A program made the translations under genes and the position numbers. The notes under the pieces were generated by a model. The model worked only from the letters and a program-made list of their open reading frames with translations, was not told the DNA's origin and ran no database searches. A stretch of DNA of 64,000 nt from the NCBI RefSeq assembly GCF_001646865.1, contig NZ_LRRB01000001.1, positions 1 through 64,000 of the forward strand. Direction: 5' to 3'. This stretch comes from Aldersonia kunmingensis (GTDB taxonomy: Bacteria > Actinomycetota > Actinomycetes > Mycobacteriales > Mycobacteriaceae). This document shows, piece after piece, positions 1 through 9,211 of the stretch; the first letter of the stretch is position 1; each line of letters starts with the position of its first letter.

Positions 1-1050
1 CGCGCGCGCCATCCCCGGGCGCAATACGCGGCTAACCCAGCGGTTTGCGGCCTCGTCCGCCGGCAGGTCGCGGTCTTCGCGGCGGCCCACGTAGGCCTCG
101 TAGGCGAACAGGTCACCGAGCAGGATGGTGGCCTGACCTTCGCCCACGTCGAGTCCGGTGAGTTCGCGCAGGCGGTGCGCGTGATAGCGCCGATCGCCGA
201 CCGCGATGTCGAGGCGTAATCGTCCGGAGCCCTCCTCCACCGGCTGTAACGCAACCTCGTCGACTGCATAGCCCAGTTCGTTCAGCCGACGAATCGTGCC
301 CTCGACACGGTATCGATCGCCGAAGCCAAACTCCGGCTCGTCATGCAGTAGGCGCCACAGTTCGGTGTACCGATCGCCTATTCCTTTCGCCTCGGCCAGC
401 AGCGTGCCGAACAGTTCGGGTGGCCGGTCGAGCCCGCTGGCGAGGTCGATCATGCCCATCCCGACGTTCTCGACCAGAATCTCGAGATCGAGGTCGCGCT
501 GCCCTTTGCTCAGCTCCGGATGGACCTCACTGGTTTCGGCATCGACCAGCCAGGCCTGCAGGGTCTGCCCGTCCCGGGAGAACAGGGTGTTCGCCAGCGA
601 GCAATCACCCCAGAACACTCCGTGCCGGTGCAACTCGACGAGCAGTACGGCCATTGCGTCCAGCAGCCGGGCGCGGTGCCTGGGCTGATCGGGCGGGAGG
701 CGCTTGAACAGCCGGCGGTACTGCCAGGACCCCCTCAGATAGTGCGTCACCAGGATCGCGGTGTCGTGCTCGTGCTGGATGACCAAGCCGGCCGGCCGGA
801 CCGCGGGCAACGCCATGTCCTCCAGCCGCCGCAGTACCGCGTACTCCTTCTGCGCGATCCTGGGTGGCAGTTCCTTGAGCGCCCACAACAGCCCGTCCGC
901 CTCGGCGAATTTGACCAGATGGCGGCTCGGGCCGACCGGGACATCGCGCAGCGCGACCTCCGGGACCGACCAGTCGGCGAGCGGTCGATCCCAGGGCAGT
1001 GTGAGCAGCTCCGGGGTGGCGGCGCGAAGGCGAAGTTCCGGCGTGCGCAT
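1..1050 (-). CDS. DUF4032 / kinase-like protein, 3' end outside the window
   Basis: Translating the minus strand from the ATG at 1050 gives an open frame of 350 residues that leaves the window without a stop. A kinase-like catalytic loop is visible (HGVFWGDCSLANTLF, H-x4-G-D-x4-N) and is followed by WLVDAETSE, where D-A-E takes the place of the usual DFG. The part after about residue 230 (HRLRELTGLDVGEGQATILL) looks like the DUF4032 domain. Such proteins are often found beside sugar ABC transporters in actinobacteria, but their substrate is not known to me. It starts 14 bases after the stop of the ABC ATPase gene, so it is probably the last gene of the importer operon. The kinase fold is inferred from motifs only. 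Confidence 0.75.
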   Translation of the reverse strand, partial: MRTPELRLRAATPELLTLPWDRPLADWSVPEVALRDVPVGPSRHLVKFAEADGLLWALKELPPRIAQKEYAVLRRLEDMALPAVRPAGLVIQHEHDTAILVTHYLRGSWQYRRLFKRLPPDQPRHRARLLDAMAVLLVELHRHGVFWGDCSLANTLFSRDGQTLQAWLVDAETSEVHPELSKGQRDLDLEILVENVGMGMIDLASGLDRPPELFGTLLAEAKGIGDRYTELWRLLHDEPEFGFGDRYRVEGTIRRLNELGYAVDEVALQPVEEGSGRLRLDIAVGDRRYHAHRLRELTGLDVGEGQATILLGDLFAYEAYVGRREDRDLPADEAANRWVSRVLRPGMARA

Positions 1051-1064
1051 CGCGCACCCAGCGA

Positions 1065-2294
1065 TCAGCCGGGTTGCTGGGCGGGCTCGGCCCCTGTGCG
1101 ATGCCTGCCCCCGTCGTCCCCGTCATCGAGATCCACGCGGGTGAGGTTGTCGCCGGTCTTCGGGTCGAACAGATGCAGGCGACTCGGATCGAGCCACAGT
1201 GATGCCTTGTCGCCGTCCCGCACCCGGCTCATCGGGTCGAGTTCCACGCACATCTGGGTGCGCATCTGCTCGCTGTCGAGTTCGCTCGCGAGTTCGGCGA
1301 GCTTGCCGGAGATTTCGGGCGGTGCCTCGTACGGCACGAATGCGTACTGCTCGTTGCCGAGCCACTCGGTCACATCCACGGTGACTTCGAAGATCACGCC
1401 GCGGTCCTTCTTGCCGGCATCGACCAGATGGGCGTCCTCGAAGCTGCCGGGCCGGATTCCGGCGATCAACAGCGATTGGTCTCCAACGGCGGAGCGCCAC
1501 TCGTCGCGCAATGGAATGTCCACAAATGGCAGTTCGAGCTTGTCGTCCTTGATGACGGCGGGCACGAAGTTCATCGGCGGAGATCCGATGAAACCAGCGA
1601 CGAACAGATTGACCGGCTGCTCGTACAGCTCGCGCGGGCTCGCAACCTGTTGCAGAAGACCACGTTTGAGCACCGCCACGCGGTCTCCAAGTGTCATGGC
1701 CTCGGTCTGGTCGTGGGTGACGTAGACCGTCGTCACGCCGAGCCTGCGTTGCAGACGAAGAATCTCGGTGCGCATCTGGCCGCGCAGTTTCGCGTCGAGG
1801 TTCGACAGGGGCTCATCGAACAGGAACGCATCCGCCTGGCGGACGATCGCGCGCCCCATCGCAACACGCTGACGCTGGCCGCCGGAGAGTTGCGAAGGCT
1901 TGCGGTCGAGGTGCTCCTGCAATTCGAGCGTGTCGGAGGCATCGGTTACGAGCTTGCGGATCTCTTCCTCGGAGTGCTTGCCCTGCAAGCGAAGCGGGAA
2001 GGCGATGTTCTCGAACACGCTGAGGTGCGGATACAGCGCGTAGTTCTGGAACACCATGGCCAGGTTCCGTTGGCGAGGTGCCATGTCGTTGACCCGCTTG
2101 CCTCCGATGACGATGTCTCCGGAGGTGGTGTCCTCGAGCCCGACGATCATCCGCAGCAGGGTGGATTTGCCGCAGCCCGAAGGTCCGACCAGGATCATGA
2201 ACTCGCCGTCGGCGATGTCGAGGCTCACATCGTTCACGGCGGGGAAGCCGTCGCCGTAGCGCTTGACGATGTTCTTGACGGTGATCTCAGCCAT
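1065..2294 (-). CDS. sugC: Trehalose/sugar ABC transporter ATP-binding protein, SugC-like
   Basis: This 409-residue ATPase would energise uptake through the two permeases encoded upstream. Walker A (GPSGCGKST), the Q-loop region (MVFQNYALYPHLSV), the ABC signature (LSGGQRQRVAMGRA) and Walker B (AFLFDEPLSNLD) are all present. A C-terminal regulatory region of about 170 residues follows, as in the MalK/UgpC/SugC group. The last 20 residues are acidic and then low-complexity. The start ATG lies 4 bases after the permease stop, consistent with one operon. The call as a trehalose importer rests on the LpqY-like binding protein and gene order lpqY-sugA-sugB-sugC, known from mycobacteria. Another disaccharide cannot be excluded. 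Confidence 0.9.
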   Translation of the reverse strand: MAEITVKNIVKRYGDGFPAVNDVSLDIADGEFMILVGPSGCGKSTLLRMIVGLEDTTSGDIVIGGKRVNDMAPRQRNLAMVFQNYALYPHLSVFENIAFPLRLQGKHSEEEIRKLVTDASDTLELQEHLDRKPSQLSGGQRQRVAMGRAIVRQADAFLFDEPLSNLDAKLRGQMRTEILRLQRRLGVTTVYVTHDQTEAMTLGDRVAVLKRGLLQQVASPRELYEQPVNLFVAGFIGSPPMNFVPAVIKDDKLELPFVDIPLRDEWRSAVGDQSLLIAGIRPGSFEDAHLVDAGKKDRGVIFEVTVDVTEWLGNEQYAFVPYEAPPEISGKLAELASELDSEQMRTQMCVELDPMSRVRDGDKASLWLDPSRLHLFDPKTGDNLTRVDLDDGDDGGRHRTGAEPAQQPG

Positions 2295-2297
2295 GGC

Positions 2298-3122
2298 TCA
2301 TCCCTTCACAGCTCCGGAGGTCAGGCCGGCGACGATCCGGCGCTGGAACAGCAGCACCAGAATGACGACGGGGATCGTGACGACGACCGACGCGGCCATC
2401 ACGTAGGGCACGGCGGATTCGAACTGCGACGCGCCCTGGAAGAACGCCAGCGCGGCGGGCACGGTTCGTGCGTTGTCCGTCGAGGTCAGCGAGATGGAGA
2501 ACAGGAAGTCGTTCCAGCAGAAGAAGAACGTCAGGATCGCGGTGGTGAACACACCCGGCGCGGCCAAGGGCACGATCACCTTGCGGAACGCCTGCCACGC
2601 CGTAGCGCCGTCCACCTGTGCGGCCTGCTCCATCTCCCACGGGATCTGCCTGAAGAATGCCGACATCGTCCAGATCGACAGCGGCAGAGCGAATGTCAGA
2701 TACGGAATGATCAGGCCGATCCAGGTGTCGTAGATGCCGATGCTGCGCCACATGTTGAACAGCGGGCCGACCAGCGCAGCCTGAGGGAACATCGCGATGC
2801 CGAGCGCGAGGGACAACAGCAGCCGCTTGCCGGGGAACTCGAGCCGCGCAATCGCGTACGCGGCGAACATGGCGATGATCACCGAAAGCAGCGTGGCGAT
2901 TAGCGAAATGCCGATCGAGTTGATCAGCGCCCGGGTAAACAGCGACTGGCTGAATACCTCGGTGAAATTGTCGAACGACCACGACGTCGGCAGGAACTGC
3001 GGTTTGCCCGAGACGATGTCGGACGGCGGCTTGAACGACAGGCTGATCATCCAGAGCATCGGGAAGAAGCTGTAAATGACGACGAGGATCCCGGCCACCG
3101 TCCACCAGCGACTTTGTTTCAT
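2298..3122 (-). CDS. sugB: Sugar ABC transporter permease, SugB-like
   Basis: This 274-residue inner-membrane permease has about six hydrophobic segments. The EAA-type loop that contacts the ATPase reads EQAAQVDGATAWQAFRKVI, followed by the PLAAPG turn typical of MalG/SugB permeases. I chose ATG 3122, which overlaps the upstream stop as TGATG and has an AGGGGTGAG ribosome site. A GTG one codon earlier is possible. It pairs with the permease immediately upstream and with the ATPase immediately downstream to form the translocation pore. Confidence 0.9.
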   Translation of the reverse strand: MKQSRWWTVAGILVVIYSFFPMLWMISLSFKPPSDIVSGKPQFLPTSWSFDNFTEVFSQSLFTRALINSIGISLIATLLSVIIAMFAAYAIARLEFPGKRLLLSLALGIAMFPQAALVGPLFNMWRSIGIYDTWIGLIIPYLTFALPLSIWTMSAFFRQIPWEMEQAAQVDGATAWQAFRKVIVPLAAPGVFTTAILTFFFCWNDFLFSISLTSTDNARTVPAALAFFQGASQFESAVPYVMAASVVVTIPVVILVLLFQRRIVAGLTSGAVKG

Positions 3123-4060
3123 CACTCACCCCTGACCTGGGAGAGATCGGTTTTGAAGCCCTTCACGAATATCCACGCGATGGCAACGACCGTGAGGAAC
3201 AGGAGTACCGAAATCGCCGAGCCCATACCGAGATTGACCAGCGTGACGTTTTGCCGGTAGGCCAGGAAGGAGATCGTCTCGGTGTTGTTCGAGCCGCCGG
3301 TCATGATGAACGGGTTGTCGAAGATGCGCCACGCGTCCAGGGTGCGGAACAGCAGCGCAACCATGATGGCGGCCTTCATATTCGGCAACGTGATCTTGTA
3401 AAGGCGCTGCCAGGCGGTGGCGCCGTCGACCTTCGCCGCCTCCTGCATGTCCTCGGGCACCTGCACCAGCCCGGCGAGCAGCAGCAGCGAGATAAACGGC
3501 GTCGTCTTCCAGATTTCGGACAAGCAGATGACGAAGATCGCCGACCATCGGTCACCGAACCAGTTGAAATCTTCCAACCCGAACCACTGGTTCACGAAGC
3601 CGGAATCGATCGCGAAGGCGTAGCGCCAGATGAACGCCGAGACTACGGTGACGATGCCGTAAGGAATGAGGATCGCGGTGCGAACCGAGCTGCGGCCCCG
3701 GATGATCCGTAACATCACGAATGCGAAGACGAAGCCGAGCAGCAGTTCGATCGCGACGGTCACCACGGTGATCACTGCGGTGGTGACGAAGTCGTTCCAC
3801 CACACCGGATCCGTGAGGACGACCCAGTAGTTGCTCAGGCCGACGAATTCGCGCCCCTCGGGGTCGGTGAGCCGGTAGTTGTACAGCGACAGCACAACCG
3901 CGTAGATCAGCGGGTAGGCGGTCACCAGGATCATCACGATGAACGACGGGGCCGAGAGGTACAGGCCGAGGCGACGCTCGCCCTTGACCCGGTCCGAGAC
4001 CACCTTCGGCGGCTTCGGTGGTGGCGCCGCCGCTTCGGGGCGCGTATCGATGGCGGTCAC
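3122..4060 (-). CDS. sugA: Sugar ABC transporter permease, SugA-like
   Basis: This 312-residue permease is of the MalF/SugA type. A proline-rich cytoplasmic N-terminus (about 30 residues) is followed by about six membrane segments. The EAA loop reads EAAKVDGATAWQRLYKITLP. The start is GTG 4060, preceded by GGAGAGGAG with a 6-base gap. Its stop overlaps the start of the second permease. The binding-protein gene ends 28 bases upstream, so the four transporter genes look co-transcribed. By analogy with LpqY-SugABC it would recycle trehalose released during mycolate transfer. The substrate is inferred, not seen. Confidence 0.9.
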   Translation of the reverse strand: MTAIDTRPEAAAPPPKPPKVVSDRVKGERRLGLYLSAPSFIVMILVTAYPLIYAVVLSLYNYRLTDPEGREFVGLSNYWVVLTDPVWWNDFVTTAVITVVTVAIELLLGFVFAFVMLRIIRGRSSVRTAILIPYGIVTVVSAFIWRYAFAIDSGFVNQWFGLEDFNWFGDRWSAIFVICLSEIWKTTPFISLLLLAGLVQVPEDMQEAAKVDGATAWQRLYKITLPNMKAAIMVALLFRTLDAWRIFDNPFIMTGGSNNTETISFLAYRQNVTLVNLGMGSAISVLLFLTVVAIAWIFVKGFKTDLSQVRGE

Positions 4061-4088
4061 CCGACACTCCTCTCCTGCGAATTGTCGC

Positions 4089-5384
4089 TCATAGCAGGCG
4101 CTTTCCGCTCAGCACGTCGGCCATGAAGCTGTCCGTCTCCGCCGGTGTGCTCGGTCCGACCGAGTTCGCCGGGTGCCAGGTGTTGATGACAGAACCCGCC
4201 ACGTCGACGTAGAACGGCGTAATCGGCCGCGGTCCGCCCTGTGCGATCGACTCGCGGATCAGGTCCGCGAAGGGGTACTCCTCGCGAACACGCGGATCGT
4301 CGTAACTCGCGGAGAACGGCGAGGGCTCGCCCTCATCGAGCATGTACTGCGTGGCCTTCTCCACCGAGGTCGCGCATTCGGCCAATTGCACTGCCAGATC
4401 GGGGTGTTTCGAGTACGCGCCGATCGCCATGTTGGCGCCACCGAGTGGCGGACCGCTCTCCCGGTCCGCGGACACCCGCGGGTAACGAGCCCAGCCGATG
4501 TCGTCGACGACCGACTGGTTCAGCGTGCCTTCCTCGACCGCAGTCCGGGCCGCGGCGTAGATGTACGGCCAGTTCGTCATGAACATGCCGTTGTCGCCCT
4601 GGAAAACGGCCCGGGCCTGTTCCTCCATGGCGGTTGTCAGATCCGATGGTGCCGCGGACGAACGTGCCAGGTTGCCGACGATTTCGGCGGCCTTGTCACC
4701 GGCGGGGCCTGCCATGCTCGGGACGGCGTCCTTGCCCGCCTCCGGATCGGTCAGGATCTGTCCGCCTCCCGACAGCACAAGTGCGTTGATCCAGACCATG
4801 AATCCCTCGTACCGGGCGCCCGGCACGGAAATCTTCTTGCCCGCATCGACTGCGGCCTTCTGCATCACGTCCCACGTGAAGGTCGGACTGTTCGGATCCA
4901 ACCCGGCCTGGGCGACGAGCGACTTGCGGTACCACAGCAATTGCGCGTTCGACTTGATCGGCGTCGCGTAGAGCGTGTCCTTCCAGATTCCCGTCTCGAT
5001 GGGGGCGGGAAGCATGCCCGCGGTGAGTCGCACGGTCTCCTCGGCCGTGTAGGGGCGAAGGAACCCGGCGTTGGCGAACTCAGCGGTGTAGATGATGTCG
5101 AGGCTCATCGCGTCGATCGACGAATCCTTGGCGGCGAGGCGGCGAACCAACTGTTCGCGCTGCTGGGTCGCGTCCGTCGGCAGCGTCTGGATGGAGACCT
5201 TGTACGCGCCGTTCGATGCGTCCGCGCACTGTTGGGCGCGGGTTGCCTGACCGCCGTTGTCAGGATTGATGTACCAATTCAGGGTGGGAGGCCCCGAGTC
5301 GTCGCTGCAGCCCGAAAGTGCAATACAGCCGACCATCGCGGCGGTGAGACCGAGGATCGAGCCCACCCGGCTGGACCTGAACAT
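4089..5384 (-). CDS. lpqY: Extracellular solute-binding lipoprotein, LpqY-like
   Basis: This 431-residue lipoprotein would capture the sugar outside the membrane. A short basic N-terminus and hydrophobic stretch lead to the lipobox ALSGC, with Cys26 as the predicted acylation site. The mature part has family-1 binding-protein features (WYINPDNGG near the N-terminus, LDIIYTAEFANAGFLRP, LLWYRKSLV), which I recognise from mycobacterial LpqY. Two ATGs lie close together at 5390 and 5384. The ribosome site AAGGGAGG is 2 bases from the first and 8 from the second, so I chose 5384. It heads the importer operon. Confidence 0.88.
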   Translation of the reverse strand: MFRSSRVGSILGLTAAMVGCIALSGCSDDSGPPTLNWYINPDNGGQATRAQQCADASNGAYKVSIQTLPTDATQQREQLVRRLAAKDSSIDAMSLDIIYTAEFANAGFLRPYTAEETVRLTAGMLPAPIETGIWKDTLYATPIKSNAQLLWYRKSLVAQAGLDPNSPTFTWDVMQKAAVDAGKKISVPGARYEGFMVWINALVLSGGGQILTDPEAGKDAVPSMAGPAGDKAAEIVGNLARSSAAPSDLTTAMEEQARAVFQGDNGMFMTNWPYIYAAARTAVEEGTLNQSVVDDIGWARYPRVSADRESGPPLGGANMAIGAYSKHPDLAVQLAECATSVEKATQYMLDEGEPSPFSASYDDPRVREEYPFADLIRESIAQGGPRPITPFYVDVAGSVINTWHPANSVGPSTPAETDSFMADVLSGKRLL

Positions 5385-5427
5385 AGCCATTGCCTCCCTT
5401 GTTCGCCGATACGCGGGGGCGTCTAGA

Positions 5428-5447
5428 GCCATATGGAGCTATATGGC
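5428..5447. promoter_or_regulatory. Perfect inverted repeat between the importer operon and a tetR gene
   Basis: GCCATAT-N6-ATATGGC is a perfect 7-bp dyad with a 6-bp spacer. It lies 44 bases upstream of the lpqY start and 135 bases upstream of the divergent tetR start, a usual position for an operator. Which regulator binds it is unknown. The adjacent TetR protein is the obvious candidate. Confidence 0.6.
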
Positions 5448-5581
5448 GCAAGTCTGGCACAAGTCATTGTCCGATCGAGGGATTCGGCAATGCTCGTGGC
5501 CGAGACGTAGCCCCGTCGCGACCAGTGATCCACCGGGAGGTTGATAATGCGATACCGGCACTCTGGGCAACGGAGGTAAGC

Positions 5582-6250
5582 GTGGGAATTGCCGACGCAT
5601 CGCGGCGACGGGAAGTTGCCGCACCGCGGCGGGAAGATACTGCCGCACCGCGGCGACGACTCGAACCGGACGAGCGACGCGCACAGATTCTGGAATGTGC
5701 GATTGATATGTTCGGCGACCGTCCGTATGCGGCCGTGTCGACTGCGGACCTGGCCCAGCAGGCCGGGGTCACGCGCGGGCTGATCAACCATTACTTCGGC
5801 ACCAAGCGCGATCTGTACCTGGCGGTAGTGCGACGAATGGTCGATGTGCCGCCGTTCGACCGCATCACGTTGCCGAGCGGGACCGTGCGCGAGCGGGCCG
5901 CGGCCGGCGTCGACTGGTTGCTTGGCGTGATCGAGGAACACGGCAGCACCTGGGTGGCGGTGACTGGTTCGGAGGGCGTCGGCGACGATCCCGAGGTGCA
6001 GCGGATCCTCGATGAAGCCGACGAGGCGGCAGCCGAGCGGGTGCTGGTGCTGCTCGGACTCACCGGGACGGACAACGAGGCCGAGTTGCTTGCCATGGTG
6101 CGGGCGTTCGGCGGAATCGTAAAGGCGGCCAACCGGGAATGGATCACCCGCGCCACACTGACCCGCGAGCAGGTGCAGATGCTGTTGACCGATCTGCTGG
6201 TCACATTGGTCACCGAGACGTTCCCGCGGTTGCGCGGGACACGCGCCTGA
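5582..6250 (+). CDS. TetR family transcriptional regulator, divergent from the sugar importer
   Basis: This protein has 222 residues. A short Arg/Ala-rich N-terminus containing a repeated AAPRR segment precedes a TetR helix-turn-helix (ILECAIDMFGDRPYAAVSTA, then DLAQQAGVTRGLINHYFGTK). The ligand-binding C-terminus is not specifically recognisable. The start GTG 5582 has a GGAGG site 5 bases upstream. A longer open frame from 5390 has no comparable ribosome site. Its position opposite lpqY, with a palindrome in the gap, suggests it may control the importer or itself. No ligand is inferable. Confidence 0.85.
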   Translation: MGIADASRRREVAAPRREDTAAPRRRLEPDERRAQILECAIDMFGDRPYAAVSTADLAQQAGVTRGLINHYFGTKRDLYLAVVRRMVDVPPFDRITLPSGTVRERAAAGVDWLLGVIEEHGSTWVAVTGSEGVGDDPEVQRILDEADEAAAERVLVLLGLTGTDNEAELLAMVRAFGGIVKAANREWITRATLTREQVQMLLTDLLVTLVTETFPRLRGTRA

Positions 6251-6336
6251 ATGCCGTCGTCACACGCCGCACGCGGGGCCCCGTGAGGGGTACGGCATAC
6301 TCCTTGAGACACGGTGATTGAGGGAGCGAGAGGTCG

Positions 6337-6894
6337 ATGTCACGCATCGTCAGTCGAGAGCAGTACTTCGACGCGGCACTCGGAATTCTCGCGGACACCG
6401 GGTTCAAGGGACTCAATATTGGTCGCCTGTGCGAGGCGCTCGGCGTGACCAGCGGATCGTTCTACCACCATTTCACTAGCTGGGGTGACTTCGTCGACGC
6501 CTTCCTGCACTCGTGGGAGAGCGGCCAGGCCAGTGTGCTGCGGGAGCTGGACTTCGGCCGCGGCAGCTGGATCGCGGACATCGCCGCGCTGCGTCAGCTC
6601 ACGGAGAGCCTCAATCAGGGAGCCGAGGCCGCGATCAGGGCGTGGAGCGCGAACGAAGAGACCGTGCGAGAGGTGCAGACCCGGGTCGACGACCTTCGGC
6701 GGGGGACCGTGCAGAAGGCGATTCGTCAGGTGGTTCCCGACGACGAAACCGCGGGCGTGTTGACCACGTTCGGGATGGCGATGCTGATCGGCTACCAGCA
6801 GCTGTCGGGAGATTCGCGGCCGTCGATGGCAAGGCTGCTCGACGAGTACGTTCGCCTCATCGATTCACATCACCGCGCCGAAGTGCAGGCCTGA
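6337..6894 (+). CDS. TetR family transcriptional regulator
   Basis: This 185-residue protein has an N-terminal TetR domain: QYFDAALGILADTGFKGLNI, then LCEALGVTSGSFYHHFTSWG with the recognition helix. It differs clearly from the TetR gene just upstream, so the two are not a recent duplication. The ATG is preceded by GAGGGAGCGAGAGG. It ends 18 bases before the convergent channel gene. Its targets are unknown. Confidence 0.85.
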   Translation: MSRIVSREQYFDAALGILADTGFKGLNIGRLCEALGVTSGSFYHHFTSWGDFVDAFLHSWESGQASVLRELDFGRGSWIADIAALRQLTESLNQGAEAAIRAWSANEETVREVQTRVDDLRRGTVQKAIRQVVPDDETAGVLTTFGMAMLIGYQQLSGDSRPSMARLLDEYVRLIDSHHRAEVQA

Positions 6895-6912
6895 CCACCG
6901 CGCTGCGACGAA

Positions 6913-7869
6913 TCAGTTCTGGGTGCCGTTCGCGCTCCGATTGTTGGCAAGAACCGACTGGTAGGGCGCGTGAATACCGGCCGCATCGAACGCGGCGAGA
7001 ATGTCGCGGTTGAGGCGGCGCTGCACAGCCCACTGCTTCCCGGGCCGGACCCGCACGGTGAGCCGCAGCATGACACCCTCGGCGGTCACCTTGTTCACGC
7101 CGAGCAACTCCGGCGGTTCCAGCACGTCGGCGCTCAGGGCATCACTGCCGGCGGTCTCCTCGGCGGCGCGCAGCGCCACTTCGCAGGCCTCCTGAATGTT
7201 GCTGGAATGCGAGATTGGCAGGTCGAGGACGGCGACCGCGTAACCCTGACTCATATTGCCAACGCGCACGATTTCGCCGTTGCGGCAGTACCAGAGCGTG
7301 CCGTTGAGATCGCGAACGGTCGTCACTCGCAGTCCCACCGATTCGACGGTGCCGACCGCGTCGCCCAGGTCCACCACGTCACCGACGCCGTACTGATCCT
7401 CGAGCAGCATGAAGATACCCGTGATGAAATCGCGGACCAGGTTCTGCGCGCCGAAACCGAGTGCGACACCGACGATGCCCGCCGATGCGATGAACGGCGC
7501 GACGTTCACGCCGAGGATCCCGAGGACCTGCAGCACGCACCACGTCAGTACGACGATCGACACCGTCGACTTGAGCACCGAGCCGATGGTTTGGGCGCGC
7601 TGCGCGCGGCGAGCGGGCGCGAGCACCGCCGCTGCAGCCTTGTCGGTCGCATTGCCGCCGCGAATACGCGCGGTGCGCTCCTGTAACGGCCGCAACAGTG
7701 CCGGGCGATCGCCGTCTTTCGCCGGTTGCGTCATGCGATCGATCATCTTGTGCGCCACCAGGCGCAGTACGAACGCGATGACGAGGTACACCGCGATCTC
7801 GATCGGCTTGTGAATCAGCCAGTCGCGGTTGGTCTCGGTCAGTTCGAAGGCAAGCAGCTCAGTACTCAT
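6913..7869 (-). CDS. Mechanosensitive ion channel, MscS family
   Basis: This 318-residue membrane protein probably opens under membrane tension during osmotic downshock. It has an N-terminal hydrophobic segment (about residues 25-42), a basic loop with PARRAQRAQT, and the MscS pore helix and beta domain. The family signature is clear: IVGVALGFGAQNLVRDFITG, then FMLLEDQYGVGDVVDLGDAVGTVE. It has the three-helix size typical of a minimal MscS (E. coli MscS is 286 residues). It is transcribed from the gap at 7870-8125. Confidence 0.9.
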   Translation of the reverse strand: MSTELLAFELTETNRDWLIHKPIEIAVYLVIAFVLRLVAHKMIDRMTQPAKDGDRPALLRPLQERTARIRGGNATDKAAAAVLAPARRAQRAQTIGSVLKSTVSIVVLTWCVLQVLGILGVNVAPFIASAGIVGVALGFGAQNLVRDFITGIFMLLEDQYGVGDVVDLGDAVGTVESVGLRVTTVRDLNGTLWYCRNGEIVRVGNMSQGYAVAVLDLPISHSSNIQEACEVALRAAEETAGSDALSADVLEPPELLGVNKVTAEGVMLRLTVRVRPGKQWAVQRRLNRDILAAFDAAGIHAPYQSVLANNRSANGTQN

Positions 7870-8001
7870 CCGCCGCGAGTTTACTTATCCCTGAACGGGT
7901 TTCAACCTTCACCGGGTGATCGCGCTCACGTTTGAAATCGCGCGGGTCCGGGGACGGGCGGCTGGGCGAATGCGCCCACGATGTGGGATTGCTCCCAAGC
8001 C

Positions 8002-8079
8002 GTGAACGGAAGTTCAGTTGCGCTCAGCGGAGTGAACGGAAGCGTTCGCTCCGTCTAACGCAACAAATCTTCCGTTCAC
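8002..8079. repeat. Nested direct and inverted repeats between ligC and the channel gene
   Basis: GTGAACGGAAG occurs at 8002-8012 and 8032-8042, and its exact complement CTTCCGTTCAC at 8069-8079. ATGTGGG also recurs at 7981, 8081 and 8099. Together with the hairpin at 8028-8053 this makes the 256-base gap (7870-8125) unusually structured. No gene is visible in it. Confidence 0.6.
8028..8053 (-). terminator. Hairpin downstream of the DNA ligase gene
   Basis: CGGAGTGAACG and CGTTCGCTCCG pair at 10 of 11 positions around a 4-base loop, about 75 bases beyond the ligase stop. There is no T tract, so intrinsic termination is uncertain. Confidence 0.4.
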
Positions 8080-8125
8080 AATGTGGGACAGGTTCAGCAT
8101 GTGGGGTCCGGCCCGATCGTCCGCC

Positions 8126-9211
8126 CTACTCGGAGGCCCCGGCGAGTTCGGTGAACAGCGTCGCGAGCTCAGCCGGTGCGACCTCCTCGAGCTGCGCATA
8201 GGTGCACGACTCCGGTGTGCGGTCGGGCCGGAACCGCACCAGCCGGCCACCGTGCCGGAAGCGTCCCGCCTGCACGTGCTCGTAGCGGACCTCGGCAACG
8301 AGTTCGATACGCAACGGCTCCCACGACAAGTCCTTACCGGCGCTCCAGCGGCTCATCCCGCCCGGCATCCGACCGGTCGCCTCCGCCTGGGCTTCGGCCC
8401 ATTTCCGCCACGGATGCTCGTCGAGGGCACGTTCGCGCAAAGGCGCGAGTTCGTCGACCAGCTCGGTCCGGCGCTTCGCGGTGAAGCTCGCCGCGACCCC
8501 GACATGATGCAGGTCGCCTTCGTCGTCATAGAGTCCGAGCAGCAACGAACCGACGCCCTTGCCGTCCTTGTGCCAGCGGAACCCGGAGATGACGCAGTCC
8601 GCGGTTCGCTCGTGCTTGACCTTGATCATCACGCGCTTGTCCTGCAGATACGGCAGGTCGGTCGCCTTCACCATGACCCCGTCGAACCCGGCGCCCTCGA
8701 ACCGGGTGAACCAGTCGTGCGCCACGTCCGGGTCGGTGGTCAACGGCGTCAGGTGCACCCGCGCGAGCCGGTCGTCGAGGATGCCCTCGAGCAGCTCCCG
8801 ACGGCGCGAGAACGGTTCGCCGGTGAGATCGTCGTCGCCGAGCGCGAGCAGGTCGAACGCGACGAAGCTCGCGGGTGTCTCGGCGGCGAGCTTGTTGACC
8901 CGCGACGCGGCCGGGTGCAGCCGGTTCTGCAGGGCGTCGAAGTCCAGTCCGGTGCCCGTGACGAGCACGATTTCGCCGTCCACCACCGCCTTGTCCGGTA
9001 GCGCCTCGGCGAGTAGTTCGACCAGCTCGGGGAAGTAGCGGGTGAGCGGGCGGTCGTTTCGGGAGCCGAGTTCGAGCGTGTCGCCATCGCGGAAGACGAT
9101 GCAGCGAAAGCCGTCCCACTTGGGCTCGTACGCCAACCCGGGGTCTCGGGGGAGAGTGCCCGATGCCTTCGCCAGCATCGGTTTGACCGGGGGCGAAACG
9201 GGCAGGTCCAC
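8126..9211 (-). CDS. ligC: ATP-dependent DNA ligase, LigC-like
   Basis: This 361-residue enzyme would seal nicks through a ligase-AMP intermediate. Motif I, EPKWDGFR, contains the adenylated lysine. VVDGEIV (motif III), FDGVMVKA (motif IV) and MIKVKHERTADCV (motif V) follow in order. An OB-fold C-terminus ends the protein. The length matches mycobacterial LigC (about 358 residues) rather than the multi-domain LigB or LigD. The start is GTG 9211. LigC-type enzymes are accessory ligases linked to repair. No Ku or LigD partner is seen here. It is divergent from the secreted esterase gene. Confidence 0.88.
   Translation of the reverse strand: MDLPVSPPVKPMLAKASGTLPRDPGLAYEPKWDGFRCIVFRDGDTLELGSRNDRPLTRYFPELVELLAEALPDKAVVDGEIVLVTGTGLDFDALQNRLHPAASRVNKLAAETPASFVAFDLLALGDDDLTGEPFSRRRELLEGILDDRLARVHLTPLTTDPDVAHDWFTRFEGAGFDGVMVKATDLPYLQDKRVMIKVKHERTADCVISGFRWHKDGKGVGSLLLGLYDDEGDLHHVGVAASFTAKRRTELVDELAPLRERALDEHPWRKWAEAQAEATGRMPGGMSRWSAGKDLSWEPLRIELVAEVRYEHVQAGRFRHGGRLVRFRPDRTPESCTYAQLEEVAPAELATLFTELAGASE

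Noticed and set aside
520-1725. Long plus-strand open frames opposite the importer genes (also 1428-2903 and 4173-5426)
   Set aside because: They lie antisense to clearly coding minus-strand genes, have Arg/Gly/His-rich composition typical of high-GC shadows, and show no family motifs.
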